A DNA stretch of 64,000 nucleotides from Ligula intestinalis (taxonomy: Eukaryota; Platyhelminthes; Cestoda; Diphyllobothriidea; Diphyllobothriidae), in assembly GCA_036362985.1 (NCBI GenBank), contig JAYGXS010000007.1:8477912-8541911 (forward strand), in the 5' to 3' direction. The notes under the pieces are model-generated. The model was not told where the DNA came from. It ran no database searches and worked only from the letters and a program-made list of their open reading frames with translations. Numbering within the stretch: the first letter of the stretch is position 1; every line of letters starts with the position of its first letter. Shown piece by piece: positions 43,622 through 55,734 of this stretch. Both the position numbers and the translations under genes were made by a program.

Positions 43622-44511
43622 ACCCCGCCAGGCTTCATGCTGAAGATAATGCTGCTGAAGCAGCAGCCCGCAGTCTGCTAACCATTCAGCCGAGAGCGCG
43701 CAACTTTTTCCGACAACCATTGAAGGAAGACTGAGAACACTGTGTTCTTGTGCCAACCCTCTCCGTCTGGAACTAATGTTTTTAAACGATATGAAACAGT
43801 TCTCCTGCTGATGAGTCAACTCAGCTTACAACTGTACATTTATTCCGTTTGTATCATACCTTTGAAGGCAGGTTTTTTTCACTTGAAACAAACTCCCTAT
43901 CTTGCCCAGTATTGACAAAACAAAAAACCTGAAACAAAACCAATACTGGCTACAACATAAGGAGTTGGTTTTAGGTTTTTTCCGGTCTTCAATGTGTTGG
44001 AAGGCGCCCAAGAGGTGCATTACCAACTCTTTACAATTGCCTGTAAACTGGCATAATAAACATATTATTATTACTATATACTGATAAAGTACTCATTCAC
44101 ATTCCTTGCCTCCAACCCTTCAAAATATGCAATATATATTTTTAATAAGGTTATAGCAAAAAACAGTCTTAAACATTTATTACTCCGTTTTATGGCACAA
44201 AACTGGGCAAATTAACAAAATTGAAATTTTTAAACTGATTGCGCTCTTCTTTTTTTTCAAAAATAATGCGATATCCCATAATATAACTAACCTCAATATC
44301 AAGGACGCACAACAAAATTTTCCATTTTGAAAATATATACAACTAAAAAGTTCCTGCTCTTCATGAGTGTTTTTTATAGTGCAACATGCACTTACAGGAA
44401 GTTCTTTTACGCATCGTCTAATAGCATAGGAAATTTCTCGGATGTCAACAAACGCTGGATTTCATCCATTTTCGCCTCTATTTTCTCCCACTATACTGAC
44501 CTGAACGGAAC

Positions 44512-44580
44512 TGTTCATTATATCTGCCACAGTTTCTCAGATTCTCATTTGCTGAGAAACTGTGGCAGATATAATGAACA
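44512..44580. repeat. Perfect 29-bp inverted repeat with 11-nt loop
   Basis: TGTTCATTATATCTGCCACA and the next nine bases (44512-44540) are repeated exactly in reverse at 44552-44580, around ATTCTCATTTG. Outer bases (ACTGAC near 44496, GTCAGT near 44584) pair as well with bulges. An RNA from either strand would fold as a long hairpin of pre-miRNA size. It lies between two retrotransposons and overlaps an open frame without motif. Confidence 0.9.
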
Positions 44581-45210
44581 AAGTGTCAGTAGCAGCACCT
44601 TGCAACTGGCTCACACTTATCGCTGATGTTAAGCCTACATTTGTACATTTGTATTATGTACTATTGTTACGGTGGACCTATTATGCGATTTTGGTTATGA
44701 ATAGGGAGCTCAAGGGCGAAAGCCTTCTTCCCTTAATAAAGTGACTTAAAGTGACTTATTAAACATTATTTTGCGCTTCAAGTCAACCCAATGAACTGAA
44801 TAACAAACCTTAAATATGTGTTTAGCCCCCAATCTTAAACCTTTCATCAGGCATCTAACCTACTGTAGTACTTATCGGTACTATTATATAGTGATTCGTA
44901 CCCTAATAGGTACTAGTCAGAACTTGGAATCAGATTCGTATCTACAATGCGCAGATTAAATGCGAAAGGAACAGCAGTTAATCAACAAATATCGCGTAGG
45001 ATTGCTACGAAGTAGTCTTCACGGAATGTTATCTTTACGGAATACCAAATGAGAGAGCGCTGGTTTCGAAATTTCAGCTAAGTCAGCAGTCTTATATAAA
45101 TCGATTTATCTAAGAGAAAAACGACTATTAGTCTTTCGTTTTCTTATATAAATCATCCGTAAGTACCAGTACTTGCGCTTGAAAAATCTGCTTCCATTCC
45201 TTTTGTTGGT

Positions 45211-46629
45211 TTGGTCTCTGCTTGCTTACCTAGCATTCTGTTAACCATCTGTCTTGCTTTCAGCAACTTATATAAGCTTGAACAGTTAGTTTATTCTGAA
45301 TTACCGACTGCTTTCGTGATTAATCTACTTGTTGCTTCAAAAATTATGAAGGCGACACTTTCATTCAGTAAGAAGCCTCAGAATTCCAGACCCAAGCGGT
45401 GTCTGCGAAAGGCAAACATCATTACTCATACCAGGCTTCAGCCTGACATCAGTATTCAGCCTGATCTGATTGCCGAGAAAATAGATTTGTCTGCAATGAA
45501 AAATTGCAGCGAGTTAATGTTGAAATTTGGGTCAGTTCTCTCAATCCTTGGGACCCTTTTTGATGGGAATGTCTCTGCAGTTTCCTCTCAGGAATGCAAA
45601 CGTTTAGATACTCTCGTTAATTTGGTCACAAGTGAGTCACAGGACGGACAAAAAAGGGCGTACAATTTTATCCTGAAAAACGTTCCAAAATCAATTCGGC
45701 CAGTGGACGTTGCAATGCATTTCCTCTTCTCCTGCGGATTTAATTATAAATAGCAGAGGCTGTCATCTTGCAGTAAAAACCCACCCATTTTAGTCAAGCT
45801 ATTTTCACCCATCGAAATAGACGCCATTTTTAAACAGCAAGAGCTTGTTTCCAAATATCTGAGAAATACAAAGTATTTCCACTGTCATGATCTCACTCCA
45901 ATGGAGCGAAGAATAGCGTCAAGTTCCTATAATAAAATTGTACATTTACCGCAACCGGCTCAAGTTCCTGGTCGTGGCCCTAGAAAGCCTATCGAGCCAT
46001 GTACTCTTATTCCTGGCAAACATAGATTACTGCTCCCCAGTACAGCAACTGTCTCATCCCCCTCAAGTCACCAGACATACCCGTCTACTTCCAACATAGA
46101 AGCTTCCATAGTTGCCATGGCTAGTAATTCTGGTAGCCCTCCTATAAATTCCGAAAAGCCCTCTACGTCAGGTGGACCAACTGCTTCGATACTCGATCAG
46201 AGTCCTCCCAAACCATTTATTAAATTACCCAATTCAGGTCGTCAAAAGTGTGGGATCCGGAACTCAACCGCGATCATGCAGCCTTCCCAAACACGAATTA
46301 AGCCTATACAACAGGAAGATAACAAACATATAGTTTAGTCTACCTATCACAAATATCATACTGGGCCAGGCTTTCCACCGCTTAATCCTCATAGTTACCT
46401 TACCTCGCCCACCAGCCTCTATTTTTTGTCTTGGTTTTCCCGATTTCCCGGTAACTATCAGCAAGCTTACCGCGGCACTAATCCCTATGGCCCATCGGTC
46501 TCACAGAGCTATCCCCCTGCAGCTTTTAGCTATCCCTCTCAACTTTCTAGTGTTAATTTTCCAGCTCCAGTTGATGGCTGTTTTCCAAAGTTCCAACCAA
46601 ATTACCCACCTCCAAATTTTTATTACTAA
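45211..46629 (+). pseudogene. Element 2 ORF1
   Basis: The first frame (45211-45753) has a hydrophobic start that is probably upstream sequence, then 'RAYNFILKNVPKSIRPVDVAMHFLF'; after a frameshift sense goes on with 'PPILVKLFSPIEIDAIFKQQELVSKYLRNTKYF' and 'DLTPMERRIASSSYNKI', the RRM-to-C-terminal pattern of LINE ORF1 proteins. The rest (45960-46629) is proline- and serine-rich low-complexity sequence. It would be the element's RNA chaperone. Confidence 0.65.
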
Positions 46630-46669
46630 ATAAAGATAACCCTAGTTCGATAACTCACGCTACACTTGA

Positions 46670-47510
46670 TATCAAGATCTGTTTTAAATAAGATGGCTCA
46701 ACTTAGAGCTATTGCGTTCAACCTGAAGCCAGATGCTATATGCATTACAGAGTCGTGGACCCATCCACTAATTTCTGATGCTTTACTCATAATAGACGAG
46801 TATGATTTCTACCGTCAAGACCGCCCTAGTAAGCGTGGTGGCGGTTGTCTTCTCTATATTAAAGCTATTTTTAAGCATTTCCCGTTCGACCTAAATGCTG
46901 AGTCATTCTCGGGCAATTACTGCTTTGCATCCATTATCCTGTCTCTCCGTCAAAAGGTGAGTATCCGATGCATTTATAGTCCCCCTAACTCATCGTCAGA
47001 AGAGGATGAAAAGCTTTGCGAAATATTTAGGCGGATTTCGGAGTCCGCCTATGATGCTAAAGTTATCACAGGGGATTTCAACTTTCCCGAAATTGATTAG
47101 TCATTGAACTTTACTCCATCCAGAATTCAGCCCTTCCTAGATACCATCAATTTTTCAAACTGGTCTCAGTTGGTCTGTTCCCCAACAAGGGAACAGCATA
47201 TTTTAGATGTAATTTTCACGAATGACATCCCCCCCCCGTTTCGTTGACTACAATCAGAACCTCTTCCCAAGTGACCATGCTTTAATCCATTGTTGTCTTC
47301 GTGCGTTTGACCTAGCTGATATTAATTTAATTAACAACTTTATGGACTCACTAGACGGGCAGGTGCTTTCCTCCACGAACAGTGTAACAATTCTCTGTGA
47401 CTTAATGATGGCAATTTCAAATAGCATTTTGGAATTTGTGCCGATCAAAAATGTTAAGCCTTATACTTCGGACCCCACCGTTCCTCAATTTTCTTTTGGC
47501 TAGACTAAAA
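46670..47510 (+). pseudogene. Element 2 APE-type endonuclease
   Basis: Frame with 'KPDAICITESWTHP', 'YRQDRPSKRGGGCLLYIK', 'IRCIYSPPN' and 'KVITGDFNFPEID', then a TAG at 47098 where tryptophan is expected, and 'LDVIFTNDIPPP'; a run of eight or nine C at 47229 shifts the frame before 'FPSDHALIHC'. The catalytic E, D, N and H positions are all present. Confidence 0.85.
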
Positions 47511-47689
47511 AATTTTTAAAGACAGTTGAAAGACCAGTCTACTAGTTCATTATCTGTGCACCTTAGAATCGCAGAGATTTTTGAATTAGCGTCTAAGATT
47601 CGTCTTGCAAGTAAAAAATAGAGGGAATATAGGGCACTCAGCGAGTTAAACTCTGCAAAATCTATTGCCCAACTGTTCCGTCGTTAGTC

Positions 47690-48765
47690 CCCCGCTAAAC
47701 GAGGTCACGAAATCTCCCCTTTACTGAATGAAAATAAAACCTTTGTACAAGATGAGCCTGAGAAGGCTGGACTGCTCAATGCATTCTTTGCAGAGCACCT
47801 TACGACGGAATCTGAACCGGTCCCGTCGTATCAGCCATGCTCAGTCAATACTATCAGTACCATAGATTTCTCCATAGAAGTAATTCGTAAGCACATTATC
47901 CGTCTAAAAAGCTCACACTCCTCAGGGACTGACGGCCTTCCGAATGCACTTATCAAGAGAGTATTCAGCTTTCCCCGATTGCTTAGTCATCTATTCTCAG
48001 CTTATCTTCTAAACGGTTTCTTTCCTGACTCTTGGAAGATATATATTATTCTTCCAGTCTTCGAGTCAGGATTTCGTTCGGACGTAAATAACTACCGAGG
48101 TGTTCATAAAACCCCGGCCCTAGCCAAACTTCTGGAAAAGTGCATTTTTAATCAAATTCTCGATGTTTGTGTAGAAAATAAACTATTAAACGCCTCACAG
48201 AATGGATTTCTACCTGGAAGATCATGCGAAACCTGCCACTTGTCACTCCTTTACCTGGTTACTTCACTTCGTAATGAACAGCAGTAAGTCATCATGATTT
48301 ACTTTGACCTAAGTAAAGCTTTTGACAAAGTGTCACATAGGCGCCTTTCAGTGAAATTGGACTCCCTTGGCATCAGGCCTCCTCTCCTCGATTTCATTGT
48401 CTCCTACCTGTCTAACCGCAGCCAGAAGGTCTTAGTAGGCAATAGTCACTCAATGCCTCAGCCGATCACGAGTGGCGTTTTACAAGGCACGGTTTTAGGT
48501 CCCCTCCTTTTCATTCTTTACATAAATGAAATTTCAACAGTGCTAAATAATTCGGAAAATTGCATTAATGCTGATGACCTTAAGTGTATTGACTCATTTT
48601 CTAAGTACACGGTCAGTAGTTGTGTTAATAAAGTTAACGCAGACGTGCTTACCCTCTCAAGTTGGAGCACTATATGGCAGATAGAGTTTTCTCCATCCAA
48701 ATTTAGTTTCATGTGTTTTGGTCCCGCCTTGACTTCTACTGCCTTCTCCTGTTGTCCCGGATGAC
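47690..48765 (+). pseudogene. Element 2 reverse transcriptase
   Basis: Pieces: 'LKSSHSSGTDGLPNALIKR' near 47910, 'NYRGVHKTPALAKLLEKCIF' and 'NASQNGFLPGRSCETCHLSLL' (47979-48287), 'IYFDLSKAFDKVSHRRL' and 'SGVLQGTVLGPLLF' (48294-48764), catalytic box 'NADDLKC' where Y is N. The terminal third is missing or unrecognisable after 48765. Confidence 0.88.
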
Positions 48766-49078
48766 CCCTTCTTAACTCAACGATATATTATTTTTTCCCA
48801 TGACCATAAACGTCCCGAACCCTCAACATCAGGTCCCAATCTAACCACATCAAAACCTGTTACCTATAAAGGCAGTTTTTTTCTCCTATAGTTTTTCTGG
48901 AAATCGGTGGCCCGCTGAACTCATCGACCGATTTAGGAGTTTTTTTTTACTGCCGATGACAATTATTTTACAAGAGTTCACTGTTTATCATAATTATTTT
49001 TATTTTCACGATAGCACTAAGTTTGTAACGACAGGGCTCTTTGGGCCTTAAATATACAAATTATTATTATCATCGGAG

Positions 49079-51894
49079 TGTTTATGAAGTAAATGTTGTA
49101 CAAAAACTTCAATTTTCCTTCACAATTTAAATATCCTAGTCTAACCAAGTCCTCTGGATGTGTTAGATGTGCACACCTGTGTTCGGAACAACGTTGCTGG
49201 TTTTACGGTCGTACCCAGCCTGATGAAGTCACCGATAAGCTTGCCATTCGTTAGAATGTATTGTTCAGCCTGAATCTCCTTCGTACTCTATTGTAGTCGT
49301 CAACGTCTCTGCATTTCGCTTGTGCATGTAGAAGTATCTGCCATCTGCGGGCCCCTAAACGGATCGCGTGGTAAGTGCGTTCGACTAACGCAGGGCTAGG
49401 AGTAGGGCACGCCAGGCGTTATTCGGGTTGCGCTCTGCTAACGAATGTCAAACATGGTGGTGGGTGGGGGCGTTGGTGGCATGCGCAAGTGCAGGCTCGG
49501 ACAGCAGCCACCCGTGGACTTCATGACACTCCCACTCTTTAGTAACTGAGCCAGGCATGGCGGCTCCGGCCATTTGCGTCCGGTCCAGTGTCCGGTACAT
49601 TTTAGCTCAGCTTTGACATTGGACTAGCGCAGGTTGGGGAATAGAGTGAGAGAGTGTGTGGTGGATGGCCACAATGCCTGCTCCCCCTTCCTTCTCAAAG
49701 GCCCACTGCCCCAAAATCATGCGTAGTCACAAACGACTGTTCAAATGCTTTCTTTTACTGGCGCCACCGCCCCCTGTCGAGGCTTGACCTCGCAGCTGCT
49801 TCTGGCTAACTAATAACAGCTGCACAGCGTCCTCTGTACTTCGGCTTTCCGGCAGCCCCCACAGTTGACCTCAGCTTATTCATGTTAAAACGGTGCCAAA
49901 AGGCTGCGATATTCCCGTCTGACTAACGCCTCGTGCGAGCCCCGAAGGAAGAACACAATAAGAAGTGTGTAGAAAGCAGAAGTCCTGAAAAAATCTAGCG
50001 AATACGTATGTTCAAGGTTATCAATTAGATGATGGTCACAAAAAAGTCACGACTTCACGACAACCTGGGATTCGATTTGATGATTGCAGTGATCCAAAGA
50101 ACACCCCCTCCGCAGACCGCTACAATAGAGAGAGAGAGAAAGAGACAGCGGTAGATGCAACACTAGCCTACTATCACTTAAAACTAATCCACGCATATTT
50201 CACCGTCCCAGCACCACCACACTGAAGAGTACGCGGTGGAGCTTGTGAAAATCGACGGCCGAACTTTCGCCTAACTTCGGCACAATGACTCAAATCATCA
50301 ATGCCTTAGTTGTGGTAGCCCTAATCATTCCGAACTTGTTCGCAATCATCTTCGACAGGCGCATCTTCACCTAAAAGGCGGCTAATTGTAGCGCCTTGCA
50401 AATCTGGTCTCGTTGATTTGTATCGGGTTTTCTAATTTTGCATTCAGCTTTCCTCTTCTAGCGACCGACCCCATTTCAGTTTAGTTCATTTTTATTAAGA
50501 CGAGAATGGGCAAACGGCTTTGAGCTTCCTATTGGTGACACAGTGACCGGAAATTGCATAGAAACAGTAGAAAAATTAGCGACATTCTCTAATGCCTAGG
50601 TACTTAGATATGGCTAACCCCATCATTATGTCTTACGGGAGCGGTGTCGCTAGTGGTCTTATGATTGGTTCACATCATAGAAAAGAAAAATAAATTTGAA
50701 TGTTTAGCGCATAAAAGAAGTAAATAATACGAAGTAATTATTTAAGTGACCAAACATTTGTGCGCGCTCATTAAAATAACAACTACAACCAATCGGGAAC
50801 AATATCTACGCAAAACACACCTGCAAATAGGCTAAAAACCAATATCCACTCTACATCGTAATTTAGAGAAGAGAATAAAACCATGACCTTTCCCCGATTT
50901 TTTCAAAACTCGCAATAGCTTCTCATGCATTTGCACATATACGGTAGTGCGATAAGTCAATAAGCAACCGTATATTTTTTAAGCTAAGTTAAACTGTAAT
51001 CACAATTAAATAACAAACAGAACAATAAACTAATACTTTTGAAACCTAAAGTAAGCGCGGGAGGCTAAACATCAGATTTCGACAGCATTAAAAAGCATAC
51101 CTATGCATACTGAATTGCATATAGTGAGTATATAAGTATATATATCCAAGTATCTAAGCACATGATAGTGTCAACGAAAAATTCAAACGGTAGTCGTTTG
51201 AATGATTGCCGGTGAAAACTTAGCAGTTTCTAGTTGGTGTGAAATATTAAACAAACATGCCTACTCTCGGATCACGAGTAATATAAGTACATGTGTATAG
51301 CCTAGTGGCAGAATTTCTGACCTGCTCATCGTACTTGCGGCAAGATGCTTCCTCTACTGAGGGACCATGGCGGAGATATCATGACAGAACAAATGATTTT
51401 GTTTGTCATTACGGTTTTTGACGTTTTACCTTTTCCAGTTGATGCTGATAAACAGATAGGGAATGCTTGTATGCCTTTCCGCAACAGGACCGAGGACAGG
51501 GAAGCGTTCGCATTAAAAATTATTTTGTACAACTCCCAAGAAAAGTACGGTTAAGGTTAAGGTAAAGCACCCAATTGGCAGAAAATCAAAGTTTATACGC
51601 AAAATAACGGTACATTAGGGTTTTTTAAAGTTTTTTTTCTCGAGTCATCTTGAACCTGATCTCCAGTTTCATTTGCGTTTGGGGCCTACATAGAATATCA
51701 TAGATTATTCGATAACATTAAAAAGGTACGATACAGTGCTCATAAAATGCTGCAATATAATTAAGTTATTATTTTAATAAAAAGATAGTTGCGACGCTAT
51801 TCTAGGGAGCGTTTCGTGGTCCTTAACAGTCGCATAATCAGCCAAATTTTCAAAACTAAAAGATACCCATTTTTGAGGTAATGAAACACCCTTA
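49079..51894. other. Mostly gene-free; repeat and one micro-ORF
   Basis: 49455-49640 is the second copy of the GC-rich repeat at 15690-15960. A GA run lies at 50128-50145. 51620-51780 weakly matches the AT-rich repeats at 16240 and 17830. Other open frames, including the overlapping opposite-strand pair at 51326-51554, show no motif. Confidence 0.45.
50285..50374 (+). CDS. 29-residue membrane micro-ORF (hypothetical)
   Basis: ATG to TAA encodes 'MTQIINALVVVALIIPNLFA' plus 'IIFDRRIFT', a hydrophobic helix of about 20 residues followed by a short charged tail. Context CACAATGA is acceptable for initiation. It matches no micropeptide I know. Chance is a real alternative for so short a frame; an AATAAA-like site lies about 310 bp downstream (50688). 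Confidence 0.25.
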   Translation: MTQIINALVVVALIIPNLFAIIFDRRIFT

Positions 51895-54440
51895 TTGATA
51901 AATGAAAATAAAACATTTGTACTCCATGAATCTGGCAAGGCTGAAATGTTTTATGCAGTTTTTGCACAGTATCTTACGACAGAATCCGAACCGGTCCTAT
52001 CGTTTCAACCATACTCAGACAATACTCTCGGGAACATTGATTTCTCCATATAATTAATTCGTAAGCATATAATTCGTCTAAAAAATTCGCTTTCTTCAGG
52101 AACTGATGGTATTCCAAACTCAGTTATCAAAAGAGTGTCGACCTTTCCCAAATTACTCACCCATATATTTTCAGTCTATCTCTTAAACGGTTTCTTTCCT
52201 GATTCTTGTGAGACATCATTATTCTTCCAGTCTTTAAGTCAGGATCTCGTTCGGATGTAAGTTACTACCGAGGTATTCATAAAACCCCGGCCCTAGCCAA
52301 ACTGCTGGAAACGATCATTTTTTAATCAAATTCTCAATTTTTGCTTGGAAAGCAAGCTTTTAAGCGAATCGAGGCATGGTTTTCTATCGGGGCGATCATG
52401 CGAATCGTGTCACTTAGCTTTTCTTAACCACGTCACTTCCCTCCGTAACGAGCGGCAATCCGTAGTTTTTATCTACTTTGACCTGACCAAAGCCTTCAAC
52501 AAGGTACCGCACAGATGGTTACTGGTAAAACTGGAAGCCATTGCCATCCGTCCCCCTCTCCTCAACTTTATCTGTTCCTACTTGTCTAACCGCAGCCAAA
52601 AGGTCTTAGTATGTAACAGTTACTCAACTGCTCAGCTGATCACCAGTGGCGTTTTTCAAGGCACTGTCTTGAGTCCTTTTCTCTTCATTCTACACATAAA
52701 TGAAATTTCGACTGTTCTGAAAAATTCACACAATCTCATTTATGCAGACGATCTTAAATGCATAAAGTCATTTTCTAGGGACACAGCCAATATATGCATT
52801 GATATAATGAACGCAGACCTGCTTACACTCTCACGTTGGAGTGCTACCTGGCATATGGAATTTTCTCCATCCAAGTGTAGTTTCACGTGTTTCAGTCTCA
52901 CCAAGCTTCCTCGTCCCCTAGTCTTTCAAATTGATCCAATTTTAGAACGACCCACCATAAAAGACTTAGGTCTAAGCAACACAAATAAACTAGCATTGTG
53001 GCCTCATGCGGATCGAATACCTGCGAAGGCAACACAGATATGTGGTTTTATATAACATAATTTCTCCCTGCTAGAAATAAAGTTAAAACTTTATCGCATT
53101 TATGTTCTACCTATCCTAGAATACTGCTGTCCCCTCTTTGGTCTGATGAATACTTCTGACCGCGGTGAGGTTGAAAATGTACAGAGGGCGTTTACTCGAA
53201 AAATATTCGCTCTTTCTCGATCCACTATCTCTTATATGGAGAGATGTCAGTTAGCGAACATGACATTTATTTGGGTCAGAAGACTCGAAGTGGGCCTCTG
53301 CTTCCTTTCTCGTGCTAACCCTACCCCTTACCTCCCACGAATCGACTCTCTTTTTCCCGCAGATAGACCTTATGCCACTCGTTATTCCTCCAGGATAATT
53401 GCATCCCCCCCCTCTTTAGCTCCACATCGAACCATTCTCGCTTTTTCGCATCCAAACATGCCTTCCTCTGGAATAATATTCCCCTCGAAATTAGGCTGTA
53501 GTCCAACTTAGCTTCTTTTAAAGCCAAATTACGTTCACACTTAACTTCGGAAGATATGAATTCCTTGTTATCCGTCTCCTTCCCAAACACAACATTTGGA
53601 CTTTGAAAAAGGTCCCCCTGTTATATGAAGTGGTTATATTTATCGAACATTGTTTTCCACATATGTCTATTTCTTCCTCTATATAGTGATATTTGCAAGA
53701 TTGTGTCCTCCCCTTCTCTCTCCAGTCAATAATGCCGTTCTCCGTTCCCACTTTTACAGCCCTGCCGATGGGCTTCATGGTCTCTATTCATGTTCTTGGC
53801 GGTTCTGCTATTTTCGCCAGTTCTTTGCTGGACTCCGCAGTCCACAAGGTCGCATCTCCGGTGTTTCGGTGATGACCACGTGACCTATACCATTCCCTCA
53901 TCTTTTCGAACCTGTTGTCCGCGATTTCCTCCTCCGGTCTCACCTCCTTGATGGTTGATAATGAAGCCAGTCAGGCGGTGTTACAGTGGTGAACGGCAGC
54001 CTCTGCTGCTATATGATATCTCTAACGACAGGAAGCGTTTCCAACCCTTGGACGTTCTCATCAACAGTCCTGTCTCATTGCACTACAATCAATCCTATCA
54101 ATTAACCTCCTTTATTCTGTGGAAGCAGTTTTTTCTCCTATATTTTGTTTTTTACACTGGGGGTTGGCTGAACTCTGTCCCCGCTTTAATGGTAGGAGTT
54201 TTTTCACTGCTTCCTCCTTAGTTTGCCATGCGTTTCAGAGAGTGTTGACTATTATTTTAAAATGACGATATGTTGGCGAATATGAATTGGTCTGCCTTCA
54301 TTACTAAACGGTCCTGCTGCCTATGTGGTTGCTCATGGAGAGCAGCGCTTATCAACTTTGTATTTATTTTTCCACAACACTAAGTTTGCAATGGCGAGGC
54401 CCTCCGGACCTAAAATATAAAATTTATTTATTTATCAAGT
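51895..54440 (+). mobile_element. Non-LTR retrotransposon, RT half (element 3)
   Basis: It starts within the connector (TGAATGAAAATAAAACATTTGT, as in element 2 at 47730) and ends CCTAAAATATAAAATTTATTTATTTATC. The RT run 52345-53055 has 'SRHGFLSGRSCESCHLAFL', 'IYFDLTKAFNKVPHRW', 'SGVFQGTVLSPFLF' and intact 'IYADDLKC'. The C-terminal part lies at 53070-53600 ('YVLPILEYCCPLFGL', 'ENVQRAFTRKIF'). A frameshift near 53056 and stops upstream of 52345 inactivate it. Confidence 0.88.
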
Positions 54441-55734
54441 ATGAAATGGGAAAAACACTTGGTCGCCTATCAGCTTAGTACGAAATGAAATATGTTTTCA
54501 CAGTGTCTCTATGATATCTTTGGTCTTACCAAGGTATCAGAAACCGATATATAGACTCCTGACGATTGTGAAAGGTGGCAAACAAAGATGAGGTCAACCG
54601 GGACGATCAGTTTCCGGCTATTTTTACTTCCCCTTCCCCATTCAGCAGGGTACATCGGTGACTAATATTCAGACGTGGAAAGCAATTTCTGAAAAAAACC
54701 CATGCTCTTCATACGGGTGGTCAAATATTGAGATGGCGGAAGCAAGGGCATAATAATATCGTAACATACTGAACACTTGTATTGGTGTTTTGGGCCAGAA
54801 ATGTGAGAAAAATTGTATTTACGCTGTCGTTCGAAACACAGGGTAAGCCACATCGTCTAGAAGATTTGTTGTTGCGTGAAATGAAATGAATAAAAACTCA
54901 CAATTTAATACTTCTTCAGAAAATAGATGAGGTTAAGAAAAATAAATCACTGGAAACACTTGTATTAGATTGTCTAGTGATTAAAAAGTTTGGCATTAGC
55001 AAAAAAATTGCTGCTGCAACAGTAAGGAATCGATGGTTCTTAAAATGAAGGCAAAGGTTGGTTCATAAATTACTACTGACTAGCAGAAAATTAATTAATG
55101 TTAGCTAATAAGTATAATTTCAGGTAATGGCTATATGATAAACTACTTGTCTTAGGTTCAATATAAAGGTGCTTGATTAAGGGAGTGCGTGAATACGGAA
55201 GAATATGGCAGGATAATAACAAATACAAAAATTTCAGTACTTTGTAGGTTGTCCGTATACTTCTAGGACAGAATAAACTCTACTATGCACGGAAATAGCC
55301 ATGCTGTCTATAGTGTTTTGCTTAATGTGAGAACTCAGCACATAATCAAGTTTTCCTATACGATGAGACTCTTCTTTGCCTCAAGTGTGTATTAACCCAA
55401 TCGTTCAAATTTCGATCTTGAAATTTCACGAGTTAGACAACCGACTGCAACATCATTAGTTCATCAGAAAACAGAAATCTTTCCAACTGTAAAGCCCCAC
55501 TGAGGCGAATGCATACCAGTTACCTGTCAGTATTTTGAAGGTGATTGAAATTTTTAGAATAGTACCCTCCCCTGAAACACCAGCCTCTCCAGGCCCCGCC
55601 ACATTGAGTAAATTTCCCCTTCAAGGACCTTATGTGGATTCCTACTGCACGGCAATCGGACTGACGAATCCAAGTTGCGATCCTAGCTGAGTCCGCCCTA
55701 AATCCGAAAATTCTCACAGTTAGGTGAGTTTTGA
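54441..55734. other. No gene recognised
   Basis: AT-rich, short open frames without motifs. Confidence 0.5.

Larger units (their letters stand above)
38930..44085 (+). mobile_element. Near full-length non-LTR retrotransposon (element 1)
   Basis: It carries ORF1, APE endonuclease and RT in order on one strand and ends at about 44085 with a short ATTATTATTAC tail. The 5' border is a guess. Frames are broken in each ORF (see the separate entries), so it is inactive. It is related to elements 2 and 3 downstream in RT sequence and tail, but is a different subfamily. Confidence 0.85.
45180..49078 (+). mobile_element. Near full-length non-LTR retrotransposon (element 2)
   Basis: It has ORF1, endonuclease and RT on the plus strand and a tail GGGCCTTAAATATACAAATT followed by ATTATTATC. 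The 3' half is the same subfamily as element 3 (GAATGAAAATAAAACCTTTGT, 'SYLSNRSQKVLV'). All frames are interrupted. The 5' border is approximate. Confidence 0.85.

Noticed and set aside
49368..49440. tRNA-like sequence near GCGTGGTAAGTGCG
   Set aside because: The boxes are poor and no cloverleaf forms.
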